Both the position numbers and the translations under genes were made by a program. A DNA stretch of 64,000 nt from Sphingobacteriaceae bacterium (GTDB lineage Bacteria > Bacteroidota > Bacteroidia > UBA7662), in contig PNNG01000017.1 in the NCBI GenBank assembly GCA_013824115.1, positions 23,133 to 87,132 of the forward strand, given 5' to 3'. Below the pieces are notes generated by a model, which saw only the letters and a program-made list of their open reading frames with translations, was not told the origin of the DNA and did not search any database. Of this stretch, positions 24,780 to 34,139 are shown piece after piece. The stretch's first letter is position 1. Each line of letters opens with the position of its first letter.

Positions 24780-25394
24780 ATGGACATTTACCTTATTATT
24801 CTGCTTGTAATCTTAGGACTCGCTGCCGGACTCATCTTTTGGGTCTACAAGCTGTTCCGACTTTATAAAAGTGGACGCAAAAAATCATTTGCTGTTCAGG
24901 TTTCGGTCTTGATCGCCCTGACAATATTTGTGACTTGGCAACTTCAAATTTTTCCGCTTTCCAAGAATTTTTACATTAAGGAGCAAACCACTAGGCTGAG
25001 TGGAAAAGAGTTCTGGAGTTGGGAAGAATTTGATTATGACAAGTGGGGAGTCCGCGGAGAAGGTTACACACTGTATATCTACAAGTTTAATCAAGCGACT
25101 TCAGAATACTTTATGAAACCGGACTCCACGTTCTTTAGCAATTTCCCATCTCAGGATTTTGCAGACATCAAATGGACACCAACCCCAGTTAATGCAAGGC
25201 ATGCTGACATCTTAACGTTTGCGACACCAGAATATGCAGGCTGGTCAGGAGAGATTGTTCGGCGACAAAGTTTTATTCGAGAAATAGCAAATAGAAAAGG
25301 GTCGTATTATGCGTACAGACAACGTGGAGGCACTGACTTTTATATAATTTCTCCGGAAGACAGATTGGTAATCCTGATCAATCACAATATGTAA
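24780..25394 (+). CDS. Hypothetical membrane protein (low GC)
   Basis: 204 residues. Two N-terminal membrane helices (IYLIILLVILGLAAGLIFWV and VQVSVLIALTIFVTWQLQIF) are followed by about 140 residues that are probably outside the cytosol, with no family recognised. GC content and codon use are lower than in the core genes. It follows the ATPase by 22 nt but its stop touches a structured attC-like repeat, so it may be a captured cassette rather than part of the ATPase unit. Confidence 0.6.
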   Translation: MDIYLIILLVILGLAAGLIFWVYKLFRLYKSGRKKSFAVQVSVLIALTIFVTWQLQIFPLSKNFYIKEQTTRLSGKEFWSWEEFDYDKWGVRGEGYTLYIYKFNQATSEYFMKPDSTFFSNFPSQDFADIKWTPTPVNARHADILTFATPEYAGWSGEIVRRQSFIREIANRKGSYYAYRQRGGTDFYIISPEDRLVILINHNM

Positions 25395-25543
25395 AAACGA
25401 GTGCTAACACGCGTTTGGCTGCAATGGGGGTTGGAGTGCTAAACTGAAACCTTTTCGTACTTTAGTAAATCGAGCTGGCAATCATTGTGGTGCTCCTAAT
25501 CCCCCACTGCGCCATGCGGGAGAACATAAACAGTAACTATCAT
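25395..25543. repeat. attC-like structured repeat
   Basis: About 149 bp between two low-GC genes. Outer arms GGCTGCAATGGGGGTT (25417-25432) and ATCCCCCACTGCGCC (25499-25513) pair with few mismatches; the motif GTGCTAA comes at 25401 and 25436 and a GTGCTCCTAA form at 25490. It starts right after one stop codon and ends right before the next start, as expected for a gene-cassette recombination site. Similar repeats recur beside single genes in many Bacteroidota genomes (from memory). Confidence 0.55.
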
Positions 25544-26320
25544 ATGGCAATGAGAAGCATAATTTTTCTTACAATAGTTGGACTTCTGTCCTCTTGTACT
25601 CCCAACGATAAAAAACAAAACAGATCAATAAATCTCACAGACCAGTTTAAGAGTTTTGATACGATTGTAAGTTTTTCGGGCTGTTGGTTAAGCGAGGACT
25701 ATTACAATAGCATCATGCAGTTTAAGTCGCCAAAAAGAGCGCAAGAGGGATCACAGTTTGTTTTCATTCCAAACCGTACATTGCAACAGACAGTAATGAT
25801 ATACGATTTTCACGAAGGGGGCGCGTTTATGAAATTATTGAAACACGGTGATCGTTATGAATTCTGGGGAGTTCAAGAAGATAGTTTAACTCAAGAATTT
25901 TATTCCGTTGAAATAATTTCCACGACGAAAATCAAACTTGGCGAAAAAACATTTGTAAAAATCAACCCTGTCAATGGTAAGTACAATTATCGGATTTTAG
26001 AAGAGATTTTATTTGAAGGAAAATATGTGGGTTTCGACGGCAAGTCCATTGAGTTTAAGCCAAACGGACAAGTGATTGGTTTGGATGATTTCACGTATTA
26101 TGAACCGATAATTGATTATTTTGATGCAGGAATGCAGGTCGACCAAGTTGGACTTGGCAATTCTGAAAATGACCTTGATTTGTTTGGTTTCAAGTTCAAT
26201 AATGACACTTTAGAAATATATACACTCAGCTGTTTGTCATTTGAAGGCACAGATAATAAATGCGTTGAAGTTGACTACGGTGAATTAAAATATAAACTAT
26301 TGAGAAAAAAACATAACTAA
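25544..26320 (+). CDS. Hypothetical lipoprotein (low GC)
   Basis: 258 residues. MAMRSIIFLTIVGLLSSCTP is a lipoprotein signal with lipobox LSSC; the ATG at 25544 (or 25550) fits it, while an in-frame start at 25487 lies inside the repeat and is rejected. The mature protein is a beta-rich chain (VSFSGCWLSEDYYNSI, GDRYEFWGVQED, KYVGFDGKSIEFKPNG) like many cell-envelope proteins that measure or bind something unknown. AT-rich codon use and the attC-like repeat at its 5' edge suggest horizontal gain. The 202 bp after it are AT-rich with a short palindrome AATTGTTATAAACAAT-like and hold no gene. Confidence 0.6.
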   Translation: MAMRSIIFLTIVGLLSSCTPNDKKQNRSINLTDQFKSFDTIVSFSGCWLSEDYYNSIMQFKSPKRAQEGSQFVFIPNRTLQQTVMIYDFHEGGAFMKLLKHGDRYEFWGVQEDSLTQEFYSVEIISTTKIKLGEKTFVKINPVNGKYNYRILEEILFEGKYVGFDGKSIEFKPNGQVIGLDDFTYYEPIIDYFDAGMQVDQVGLGNSENDLDLFGFKFNNDTLEIYTLSCLSFEGTDNKCVEVDYGELKYKLLRKKHN

Positions 26321-26522
26321 TAAATTGTTATAAACAATGTAACGATATTACATTATAGCCTAGTTCTCCTATAGGGTTATTGTGATTAGTTGACAGATTT
26401 GTTTTTCAAAAACCATCCAAATTCACAGCCCTAAAATGGTACAGACAGGAGTTTATATTAATAATTATTGCGTTTGCATGAATCAGCACATGCTGCTAAA
26501 TTGCCGCTAAAACATCCTTAAT

Positions 26523-26825
26523 ATGAACCGCATTCAAACCTTCAAGGAATTTTACCCCTATTACCTCAGTGAACACAGCAAACCTGTCACCCGGGCCTTG
26601 CACTACATGGGCACAACCTTGTTTTTCGTGCTGCTTATTACCGGCTTGGTGCGAGGTAAGTGGTACTATTTTGCCCTATTGCCCATCATGGGTTATGGCT
26701 TTGCCTGGGTGGGGCATTTTTTTGTAGAGAAGAACAAACCTGCCACCTTTCAGTATCCGTTGTGGAGTTTGGCCAGCGATTTTGTGATGTATTTTCAGTG
26801 GTTAACGGGAAGGTTGAAAGTGTGA
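26523..26825 (+). CDS. Mpo1-like (DUF962) membrane protein
   Basis: 100-residue integral membrane protein of the Mpo1/DUF962 family. It has the family plan: N-terminal YYLSEHSKPVTRALHYMGT with paired His, two hydrophobic segments, and GYGFAWVGHFFVEKNKPATF with another His, ending in a PLWSLASDFVMY segment. Yeast Mpo1 is an Fe(II) dioxygenase acting on 2-hydroxy fatty acids, and the conserved His are its iron ligands; the activity of the bacterial proteins is inferred from that. Stands alone. Confidence 0.85.
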   Translation: MNRIQTFKEFYPYYLSEHSKPVTRALHYMGTTLFFVLLITGLVRGKWYYFALLPIMGYGFAWVGHFFVEKNKPATFQYPLWSLASDFVMYFQWLTGRLKV

Positions 26826-26902
26826 GGATCATAGTCAATAGGCGGTGGCTGGGTGAATGATTTTTGAATAGGCAGCAATAGTCAGCGCAGCTACCAACAA
26901 AA

Positions 26903-26925
26903 AACCCCGCTTTCGCGGGGTTCGT
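26903..26925 (-). terminator. Terminator of the DUF5606 gene
   Basis: Perfect stem AACCCCGC-TTTC-GCGGGGTT (26903-26922) with a run of T on the minus strand; it starts 3 nt past the stop of the minus-strand gene at 26926. Confidence 0.85.
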
Positions 26926-27357
26926 TTATTTTTTCTCTTCGGTTTCGGTTTCGGCATCGGCTTTGTCGGCAGCTTCAAAATCGAGCATGGGGGCCAGCAG
27001 CACATACCACTTCATGAGTTTGCGCATATCGCTTACGTACACTTGTTCGCGGTCGTAATTGGGTACCAGGGTTTCGAAACGTTTGATGATGGCGTCGTTG
27101 TCGGCTTTGGCAATGTCGAGATCGCTCAAATCGGTATTTTCAGCTTTCATGCGGCGGAAAATGTCTTTCAGCGCTTCTTGATCGTCGGCGGTATACACAC
27201 TAATGTCTTCAAGGGCAGCTACTTTGCTGGTGCCTGGAATTACGGTGCGCTTGCCACTGCCGTCAAGGGCTTCCACAATAAAACCACCTTTGGTGGTGCT
27301 CAAAACCTTATACAAACCGGGTTTGCCGGTGATGTTTACAATGCCTTTTAAATCCAT
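26926..27357 (-). CDS. DUF5606 domain protein
   Basis: 143-residue cytosolic protein of a family known mainly from Bacteroidota. MDLKGIVNITGKPGLYKVLS, FIVEALDGSGKRTVIPG and the SKVAALEDISVYT strand form an SH3-like beta region; a helical part with VYVSDMRKLMKWYVLL follows, and the tail is acidic (ADAETETEEKK). The family has no proven function. Its own promoter and terminator make it a single-gene unit. Confidence 0.85.
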   Translation of the reverse strand: MDLKGIVNITGKPGLYKVLSTTKGGFIVEALDGSGKRTVIPGTSKVAALEDISVYTADDQEALKDIFRRMKAENTDLSDLDIAKADNDAIIKRFETLVPNYDREQVYVSDMRKLMKWYVLLAPMLDFEAADKADAETETEEKK

Positions 27358-27563
27358 AACGCGCTTTTTTGCGGGCTGCTAAATTAAAGGGATTGACCGA
27401 ATAATCCTATTGGGAAGACGGATGCTGGAAGGAAGTTCAGTGTTCCATGTTGTCGAAGTAGGACCATGGTGAAAGGATTCGGCTTTTCCACGCTAGTGGG
27501 GGCTTATGGCTGTTAATTATTTACAAAACTCCAATGTTTAGGCCCCGCTTTGCTACAAGCCGT

Positions 27564-27571
27564 TAAATTTG
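27564..27571 (+). promoter_or_regulatory. -7 box TAAATTTG before tolC-type gene
   Basis: TAAATTTG fully matches TAnnTTTG, 19 nt before the ATG at 27591; no clear -33 part. Confidence 0.5.
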
Positions 27572-27590
27572 TGAGTTCGACCCAAAATTT

Positions 27591-29024
27591 ATGAAACAAC
27601 TGTTTTTATCGGTTTGCCTGCTCGCCCTAAGCTGGCAAACTTCCCAAGCTCAAACATCCGGCGAGGCGTGGACGCTGGAGCGCTGTATCAAACACGCCCT
27701 TCAAAACAACTTAACGGTGCGTCAAACTGCCGCGCAGCTCGACAATGCCGCGGCCGACCTCATGCAATCGCGCATGAATCGGGTGCCCACGCTGAATGCG
27801 AACGGCAGTCTATCTATCAACAATGGCCGTGTGATTGACCCATTTACCAACACTTTTGATACCCGAACCATTGAATCGAACCAGGTAGGGGCCCAAGCGG
27901 GGGTGCCTATTTTTTCTGGCTTTCAGATAAACAACAACATCAAAGCCCAGCGCTTTTCGTTTATGGCCAGTCAGCAAGATTTGGAAGTTACCCGCAACAA
28001 CATTGCGCTGAGCGTGGCTAACTTTTATTTACAGGTGTTGCTGGCCCAGCAGTTATTGGAAGTGGCCGAAAGCCAGCTCGACATCACCCGCGGCCAAGTA
28101 GATCGCACCGAGCGTTTGGTAAATGCCGGCGCATTGAGTCTCGATAACTTACTCAACCTCAAAGCCCAACAAGGAAACGAAGAGTTGAATGTGATCAACG
28201 CCCGCAACAATTTCACCAATGCGCTGGTGAATTTGGCCTTGTTGCTGCAATTACCAGAGCCCGATCAATTTGCCATTGTGCCCATTACCCGGCTGGAGCC
28301 GGGCATACAGTTGCAAGCCGACATTCAAGGCGTTTATTCAAGTGCCGAAAGCAATCAGCCACAAATAAAAGCAGCCGAATTGCGCATGCAGCAGGCGCGC
28401 TACAGCTTGGCCGCTGCCAAAGGGGCCCGCATGCCTCGTTTAACGGCTTTCGCCAATATGAGCACGGTGTATGCCAGCACCAGCCAGCGTATTACCGATC
28501 CAACGCCTATTATCAATGGTGAAACCCCCATAGGCATTGTGCAAGGAACCAACCAGGTGGTGGTACGCCCCAACATCAGCTTTGCCACCGAGGTGGTGCC
28601 CCGCTTTACGCAGTTTGGCAACAACCTGGGTTATGGTGCTGGTCTCAGTTTGAGCATTCCCATTCTCAACAACTGGCAGGTAAATACGCAAATTCGCCGG
28701 GCACAAAATGCCCAAACCCTCAGTGGCATACAGTACGAAAGCGTGAAAAACCAATTGTTTACCGATGTGGCGCGGGCTGTAACCGATTACAAGGCTGCTT
28801 GGACCCGCCTGCAGGCCAACGAACGGAACATTGAGGCCCAGCGCGAGAGCTTTAAGTTTAGCGAGGCGCGTTTCAACCAAGGTTTGTTGAATGCCGTTGA
28901 CTACCTCAATACCAAAAACCGCTTACAAATAGCAGAGGCCAACCTCACCCAAGCGCGTTACGAATTACTTTTCCGAGCAAAAATTCTCGACTTTTACCTC
29001 GGTAAACCCATCATCCTCGAATAA
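27591..29024 (+). CDS. TolC family outer-membrane efflux protein
   Basis: 477-residue outer-membrane channel of the TolC family. Signal peptide MKQLFLSVCLLALSWQTSQAQ, then two halves rich in helix with the repeated family texts: SGEAWTLERCIKHALQNNLT near the start, ADLMQSRMNRVPTLNANGSL, QVDRTERLVNAGALSLDNLL and, in the second half, ARYSLAAAKGARMPRLTAFA and EARFNQGLLNAVDYLNTKNR. Forms a trimeric tunnel for drug or protein export. Two nt separate it from the adaptor gene, so the two are one operon. Confidence 0.92.
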   Translation: MKQLFLSVCLLALSWQTSQAQTSGEAWTLERCIKHALQNNLTVRQTAAQLDNAAADLMQSRMNRVPTLNANGSLSINNGRVIDPFTNTFDTRTIESNQVGAQAGVPIFSGFQINNNIKAQRFSFMASQQDLEVTRNNIALSVANFYLQVLLAQQLLEVAESQLDITRGQVDRTERLVNAGALSLDNLLNLKAQQGNEELNVINARNNFTNALVNLALLLQLPEPDQFAIVPITRLEPGIQLQADIQGVYSSAESNQPQIKAAELRMQQARYSLAAAKGARMPRLTAFANMSTVYASTSQRITDPTPIINGETPIGIVQGTNQVVVRPNISFATEVVPRFTQFGNNLGYGAGLSLSIPILNNWQVNTQIRRAQNAQTLSGIQYESVKNQLFTDVARAVTDYKAAWTRLQANERNIEAQRESFKFSEARFNQGLLNAVDYLNTKNRLQIAEANLTQARYELLFRAKILDFYLGKPIILE

Positions 29025-29026
29025 TC

Positions 29027-30403
29027 ATGGCGAAATTCCCCAAACTCAAAACCGGCCAATGGCTGGCACTGGCCGTTGTACTGCTGGTATTGCTGGCATT
29101 TATAGGTAAAAAGGCAGGCTGGATTGGCCAGGGCGAAATCACCAAAATTGCGGCCGAAAAGGCCGAAGCCCGTACCATCGTTGAATCGGTATTGGCCAAT
29201 GGTAAAATTCAGCCAGAGGTAGAGGTGAAATTGTCGTCGGAAATTTCGGGCGAAATCATTGGCCTGTATGTAAAGGAAGGCGATTCGGTACGCAAGGGAC
29301 AATTGTTGGCCAAGGTAAATCCTGAGCTCATTTTGGCTGCGCTCGACCGCAATGAAGCCGCCATCAATAATGCCCGGGCACAATTGGCTTCGGCCCGCGC
29401 CCGTTTGAACCAGCAGAAGGCCACCTTCGAAAACAACATCAAGCCCAGCTATGAGCGCAATCAGAAGCTTTTTAAAGACAAGGTGATTTCGCAGGCCGAA
29501 TACGAAGGCAGCAAGGCCACTTACGAAGCTTTTTTGCAAGATTTGGAGGCTGGTCGCCAGTCGATTATAGCCGCCGAATTCACCGTTAAAAGCGCCGAAG
29601 CCACCCAAAAAGAAAGCCGCGAGCAGCTCACCCGTACCAATATTTACGCCCCTATTGATGGCATTGTCACCAAATTGAGCGTGGAAGTAGGCGAGCGCGT
29701 GGTGGGCACCATCCAAATGGCCGGTACCGAAATGATTCGCATTGCCAACCTCAACCGCATGGAGGCACAGGTAGATGTGAGCGAAAGTGATGTGGTGAGG
29801 GTGAAATTGGGCGACAGCGTTTTGATTGATGTGGATGCCTATCCCGGCCGTCAGTTCAAAGGCATTGTGCGCGAAATTGCGAACAGCAGCAATTCGAGCA
29901 TGTTGGGTGCCGCCGATCAGGTGACCAATTTTGGGGTGAAGATCAGTTTGATTAATGAATCGTATGCCGACCTCACGGCCAAACGCGCCTATCCCTTCCG
30001 TCCGGGCATGAGCAGCTCGGTAGAAATTCTTACCAACCGGGTAGAAGGCGTGCTTTCGGTGCCCATTACCTCGGTAACCGTGCGGGCCTTCGACGAAAAG
30101 GGCAAAATCAAGAAAGATCGCAGTACCGATAAGGCGGCTGATGAGGAAGAGGATGACGATGAAGCCAAGGACAAAGCCGATAGCAAAGAAGAATTGCGGG
30201 AGGTGGTATTTGTGTTTGAAAAGGATGAAGTAAGGGCGAAAGAAGTGAAAACGGGCCTGCAAGACGATCGCTACATCCAAATCATCAGCGGCATTACAGC
30301 GGGCGAAGAAGTGGTGGTTGCACCCTTCTCGGCCATCAGTAAAAAATTGAAAGACGGAGAAAAGGTACAAAAAGTCAAAAAAGACGACTTATTTAGCAAT
30401 TGA
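29027..30403 (+). CDS. Periplasmic adaptor (HlyD/MacA-type membrane-fusion protein)
   Basis: 458-residue adaptor linking an inner-membrane pump to TolC. One N-terminal helix (LALAVVLLVLLAFIG), barrel-sandwich segments KLSSEISGEIIGLYVKEGDS and LTRTNIYAPIDGIVTKLSVE, a coiled-coil hairpin between them (about residues 95-185) and beta-barrel parts. A very acidic insert (ADEEEDDDEAKDKA, about residues 375-390) interrupts the distal domain, which is unusual and may be flexible. No ABC (MacB) or RND pump gene follows; the next gene starts inside its stop codon and is gpsA, so the pump must be encoded elsewhere. Confidence 0.9.
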   Translation: MAKFPKLKTGQWLALAVVLLVLLAFIGKKAGWIGQGEITKIAAEKAEARTIVESVLANGKIQPEVEVKLSSEISGEIIGLYVKEGDSVRKGQLLAKVNPELILAALDRNEAAINNARAQLASARARLNQQKATFENNIKPSYERNQKLFKDKVISQAEYEGSKATYEAFLQDLEAGRQSIIAAEFTVKSAEATQKESREQLTRTNIYAPIDGIVTKLSVEVGERVVGTIQMAGTEMIRIANLNRMEAQVDVSESDVVRVKLGDSVLIDVDAYPGRQFKGIVREIANSSNSSMLGAADQVTNFGVKISLINESYADLTAKRAYPFRPGMSSSVEILTNRVEGVLSVPITSVTVRAFDEKGKIKKDRSTDKAADEEEDDDEAKDKADSKEELREVVFVFEKDEVRAKEVKTGLQDDRYIQIISGITAGEEVVVAPFSAISKKLKDGEKVQKVKKDDLFSN

Positions 30404-31404
30404 TGGAAGCTAAAACCAAAGTTGCTGTATTGGGCGGGGGGAGTTGGGCCACCGCCATTGTGAAAATGTTGAGCGATAACAAGGTGGATGTAGCCTGGTG
30501 GATGCGCGACATGGAGTCGGTGGCATTTATCAATAAGTTCCACCACAATCCACGCTACATACCCAGCGCCCAGCTCAAACTCAAACGCGGTGCGGCAAGC
30601 AACGACCTGGGCAAAGTGATCCAAGGCGCTCATTTTGTAGTGATGGCTGTGCCGGCTGCCTTCCTTAAAGAAGCCTTGCAAAGCGTTACCAGTCAGCAAT
30701 TGGAAGGCAAAGTGATTGTGTCGGCCATCAAAGGCATGATTCCCGACGAAAACCTGCTCATTGCCAATTTCTTTTTTAAGTACTTCAATGTGCTGGAGCA
30801 GAACTTTTTGGTGATCAGCGGTCCCTGCCACGCCGAGGAAGTAGCCCAGGAAAAACTCAGTTACCTCACCATTGCAGGGGTAGATACGCACCATGCCCAA
30901 AAATTTGCGGCCTTATTGCGCAACGACCGCTATATGAGCACTTCGGTGACCGACGATATTTATGGCACCGAATATTCGGCTGTGATGAAGAACATTTACG
31001 CCATTGCTGGGGGCATCGCTCATGGTTTGGGGTATGGCGACAACTACATGGCCGTATTGGTGAGCAATGCCATCATTGAACTCAAGCTGTTTTTGCGCGA
31101 GGTATACCCCGTGCGCCGCGATATCAAAGGCTCGGCCTATTTGGGCGATTTGCTGGTAACAGCCTATTCGCAATTCAGCCGCAATCGTACTTTTGGCAAT
31201 ATGGTGGGCAAGGGCTATAGTGTAAAATCGGCCCAGTTCGAAATGAATATGGTGGCCGAAGGTTATTATGCCGTGCGCTCGGTACACAACCTCAACAAAA
31301 AGCTGAAATGCGACCTGCCTATTGCCGAAACCGTGTACCGCATCTTGTACGAAGGTGCCAGTGCCCGGCAAGAGTTCAAACAATTGAGCGAAAAACTGCG
31401 CTAA
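30403..31404 (+). CDS. gpsA: Glycerol-3-phosphate dehydrogenase [NAD(P)+]
   Basis: 333-residue cytosolic enzyme that reduces dihydroxyacetone phosphate to sn-glycerol 3-phosphate for phospholipid synthesis. Rossmann motif VLGGGSWATAI at the N-terminus (G-G-G-S-W-A variant of GxGxxG), SAIKGMIPDENL, VISGPCHAEEVA, and the catalytic-domain texts EYSAVMKNIYAIAGGIAHGL and GDLLVTAYSQFSRNRTFG with the catalytic Lys of MKNIYA. ATG at 30403 overlaps the adaptor stop (TGATG). Translationally coupled to the acetyltransferase gene after it. Confidence 0.93.
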   Translation: MEAKTKVAVLGGGSWATAIVKMLSDNKVDVAWWMRDMESVAFINKFHHNPRYIPSAQLKLKRGAASNDLGKVIQGAHFVVMAVPAAFLKEALQSVTSQQLEGKVIVSAIKGMIPDENLLIANFFFKYFNVLEQNFLVISGPCHAEEVAQEKLSYLTIAGVDTHHAQKFAALLRNDRYMSTSVTDDIYGTEYSAVMKNIYAIAGGIAHGLGYGDNYMAVLVSNAIIELKLFLREVYPVRRDIKGSAYLGDLLVTAYSQFSRNRTFGNMVGKGYSVKSAQFEMNMVAEGYYAVRSVHNLNKKLKCDLPIAETVYRILYEGASARQEFKQLSEKLR

Positions 31405-31691
31405 TGGAATACAGAATCGAACATCAGGAAGACGGCCACCGCGGCCGTTTTTTCGTTCAACTGGAAGGGGTTGATGTGGCAGAAATGACCTATGTATGGT
31501 CGGGCGACAGCCGCTTCATCATCGACCATACCGAAGTAAGCGATGTGCTTCGTGGCACAGGTGCCGGCAAAAAGCTGGTAGCCGCCGGCGCCGCCTATGC
31601 CCGCCTAAAAGGAGTGAAAATATTGCCGCTTTGTCCATTTGCCAAAAAGGTGATGGAAGGCGATGCTGGCTATGCGGATGTGCTGGATTGA
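31404..31691 (+). CDS. GNAT-like N-acetyltransferase (YidJ/GCN5-type 2)
   Basis: 95-residue minimal acetyltransferase. The chain GRFFVQLEGVDVAEMTYVW-SGDSRFIIDHTEVSDVLRGTGAGKKLVAAGAAYARLKGVKILPLCPFAKKVME carries the acetyl-CoA loop RGTGAGKKL and the C-P-F-A end of the small GNAT_2 group (human NATD1 and bacterial YjdJ-like). Substrate unknown. Start codon shares a base with the gpsA stop (TAATG). Short but complete for this group. Confidence 0.85.
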   Translation: MEYRIEHQEDGHRGRFFVQLEGVDVAEMTYVWSGDSRFIIDHTEVSDVLRGTGAGKKLVAAGAAYARLKGVKILPLCPFAKKVMEGDAGYADVLD

Positions 31692-31792
31692 TTTCCTTGG
31701 CTGCTTTTAGTGGCTGGTAAACAGGCACCCAAGCGTTTTTTTGTGGGGGAAAGCGCGGGGCTTTTTGGGCCCTTTTGAGTTACTTAATTTCG

Positions 31793-31800
31793 TATCTTCG
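31793..31800 (+). promoter_or_regulatory. -7 box TATCTTCG before gap
   Basis: TATCTTCG (one change from TAnnTTTG), 28 nt before the gap ATG; TTTG copies at 31764-31767 and 31774-31777 are possible -33 parts. Confidence 0.55.
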
Positions 31801-31828
31801 CAGCGCATTCGCACTAACCATCAAACGC

Positions 31829-32827
31829 ATGAAAAAGACCAAAATCGCCATCAATGGCTTTGGACGCATCGGACGTCTGGCCTACAAATTCCTCCTCGAA
31901 AACCCTGAAGTGGAAGTGGTTGCCATCAACGACCTCACCGATACCAAAACCCTCGCCCATTTGTTGAAATATGATTCGGTACACGGCAGGTTCAACGGTA
32001 CCGTTGGCCACGATGCCGATGGTATCATCGTGAACGGACATAAAATCAAAATTTACGCCGAGCGCAATCCGGCTGCTTTGCCTTGGGGAACCCTCGGCAT
32101 CGACGTGGTGATTGAATCAACCGGTCGTTTTACCGATAAAGAAACTGCTTCAGCGCATATCCAGGCAGGTGCCCGCAAAGTGGTGATTTCAGCCCCTGCG
32201 ACCGGTGACCTCAAAACCATCGTATTGGGTGTGAACGAAAACCAACTCGACGGCAGTGAAACCATCCTGTCGAACGCCAGCTGCACCACCAACTGCCTGG
32301 CTCCCATGGTAAAGGTATTGGACGACAACTGGGGTGTTGAAAGTGGCTTCATGACCACCATCCACGCTTATACGGCCGACCAAAACCTGCAGGATGCTCC
32401 TCACAAGGACCTCCGTCGTGCCCGTTCTGCAGCTTACAGCATTGTGCCTACCAGCACCGGTGCTGCCAAGGCCGTAGGTTTGGTAATGCCGCACCTCAAA
32501 GGCAAATTGAACGGCAACGCCATGCGCGTTCCTATTCCAGACGGTTCGGTAACCGACTTCACCGCCATCCTTAAGAAGCCAGCTACCGTTGAAGAAATCA
32601 ACGCTGCCTTTGCCAAGGCTGCTGAAGGCCCCATGAAGGGCGTTTTGCACTACGAAACCGACGAAATCGTATCGATCGACATCGTGGGCAACCGCCACAG
32701 CTGCATTTTCGACAGCAACTTGACCATGATCATTGGCAATACCGTGAAAGTGGTGGGTTGGTACGACAACGAAGCTGGTTACAGCGCCCGCATCGCCGAT
32801 TTGACCGCCCGCGTTGGCAAAATGTAA
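31829..32827 (+). CDS. gap: Glyceraldehyde-3-phosphate dehydrogenase, type I
   Basis: 332-residue cytosolic tetrameric enzyme of glycolysis; oxidises and phosphorylates glyceraldehyde 3-phosphate with NAD+. [13 protein letters not shown] is the NAD Rossmann loop, [13 protein letters not shown] holds the catalytic Cys and ends the substrate site, with the His in [34 protein letters not shown] following, and [11 protein letters not shown] near the C-terminus. The ATG at 31829 matches the family start [12 protein letters not shown]; a longer frame from 31775 would include the promoter. Followed 3 nt later by pgk. Confidence 0.97.
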   Translation: MKKTKIAINGFGRIGRLAYKFLLENPEVEVVAINDLTDTKTLAHLLKYDSVHGRFNGTVGHDADGIIVNGHKIKIYAERNPAALPWGTLGIDVVIESTGRFTDKETASAHIQAGARKVVISAPATGDLKTIVLGVNENQLDGSETILSNASCTTNCLAPMVKVLDDNWGVESGFMTTIHAYTADQNLQDAPHKDLRRARSAAYSIVPTSTGAAKAVGLVMPHLKGKLNGNAMRVPIPDGSVTDFTAILKKPATVEEINAAFAKAAEGPMKGVLHYETDEIVSIDIVGNRHSCIFDSNLTMIIGNTVKVVGWYDNEAGYSARIADLTARVGKM

Positions 32828-32830
32828 GCC

Positions 32831-34021
32831 ATGAGAAGCGTACATGACGTAAACTTTGCGGGTCGCAAAGTGGTAATGCGCGTTGACTTCAACGTGCCGC
32901 TCCACAAAGAAACCCGCGAGGTCACCGACGATACGCGCATCCGTGCTGCCCTGCCAAGCATCCAGAAAATTCTGAATGACGGCGGTTCGGTGGTGCTGAT
33001 GTCGCACTTGGGCCGTCCGAAAGAAGGTCCCGAAGACAAATACAGCCTGCGCCACACCTTGCAGCGTTTCAGTAGTTTACTCGGTCGTGAGGTGGCATTT
33101 GCTACCGATTGTGTAGGTGCTGAGGCTTTTGCCCAATCGGCTGCACTGCAAGCCGGAGAGGTTTTGCTGCTCGAAAACGTACGTTTTTATAAGCAGGAAG
33201 AAAAGGGCGATGTGGCTTTTGCTGAGCAATTGGCCAAGCATGGCGATTTTTACGTGAACGATGCTTTTGGTACCGCGCACCGCGAACACGCCAGCACGGC
33301 TACCATGGCCCGCTTTTTTGGCGACAACAAGGCTGCTGGCTATTTGATGGCTGCCGAGTTGACCAATGCCGACAAGGTGATCAAACATGCCGAGCGTCCT
33401 TTCACGGCCATCATGGGTGGTGCCAAGGTGTCGGACAAGATCATGATCATCGAAAACCTGCTCGATAAGGTAGATAACCTTTTGATTGGCGGCGGCATGG
33501 TGTTCACTTTCTTCAAAGCCATGGGGGGCCAAATTGGCAATTCTTTGTGCGAAGACGATAAGTTGGAACTCGCGCTACAGCTCATCGAAAAGGCCAAAGC
33601 TAAGGGTGTGAACCTGGTGCTGCCGGTTGATTCGGTGGTAGCCGATGCTTTTTCGAACGATTCCAACACCAAAATTGCCGACAACAATGCCATTGAGGCG
33701 GGTTGGATGGGATTGGATTTAGGTCCCAAAGCCATTGCCCAATTCACCGAGGTGATTGCCAACAGCAAAACCTTGTTGTGGAATGGTCCGGCCGGTGTAT
33801 TTGAAATGCCGAAGTTCGAAGCCGGCACCAAAGCGGTTGCGGAGGCCATTGTGGCTGCCACGCAAAAGGGCGCGTTTTCACTCATTGGCGGGGGCGACTC
33901 TGCTGCTGCCATCAACCAATTTGGTTTGGCCGATGAGGTGAGTTATGTTAGTACTGGAGGTGGCGCTTTGCTGGAGTACATGGAAGGCAGGATTTTGCCC
34001 GGTGTGGCTGCACTGAGTTAA
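32831..34021 (+). CDS. pgk: Phosphoglycerate kinase
   Basis: 396-residue two-domain cytosolic kinase that makes ATP from 1,3-bisphosphoglycerate. Family signature [15 protein letters not shown] near residue 14, [39 protein letters not shown], the C-terminal-domain [15 protein letters not shown] and the nucleotide-end [14 protein letters not shown]. In one unit with gap, as in many Bacteroidota; terminator after the gene. Confidence 0.97.
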   Translation: MRSVHDVNFAGRKVVMRVDFNVPLHKETREVTDDTRIRAALPSIQKILNDGGSVVLMSHLGRPKEGPEDKYSLRHTLQRFSSLLGREVAFATDCVGAEAFAQSAALQAGEVLLLENVRFYKQEEKGDVAFAEQLAKHGDFYVNDAFGTAHREHASTATMARFFGDNKAAGYLMAAELTNADKVIKHAERPFTAIMGGAKVSDKIMIIENLLDKVDNLLIGGGMVFTFFKAMGGQIGNSLCEDDKLELALQLIEKAKAKGVNLVLPVDSVVADAFSNDSNTKIADNNAIEAGWMGLDLGPKAIAQFTEVIANSKTLLWNGPAGVFEMPKFEAGTKAVAEAIVAATQKGAFSLIGGGDSAAAINQFGLADEVSYVSTGGGALLEYMEGRILPGVAALS

Positions 34022-34042
34022 TACGAAACCACGAAATGAATG

Positions 34043-34073
34043 AATCCTCGGCCCTTGGTCGGGGATTTTTTTT
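34043..34073 (+). terminator. Terminator after pgk
   Basis: AATCCTCG (34043-34050) / CGGGGATT (34060-34067) with one G-T pair and a 9-nt loop, followed by a run of eight T. Confidence 0.8.
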
Positions 34074-34139
34074 GCAATGGATGATTAGCCCCAGAGGGGT
34101 GATATGTGCGTAGCACAGAAATGTGCCTAGCAAATTTTT

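Noticed and set aside
28994-30370. A 458-codon minus-strand open frame opposite the adaptor gene
   Set aside because: It lies wholly opposite a well-supported membrane-fusion protein, has no family text, and its composition follows from the codon bias of the real gene.
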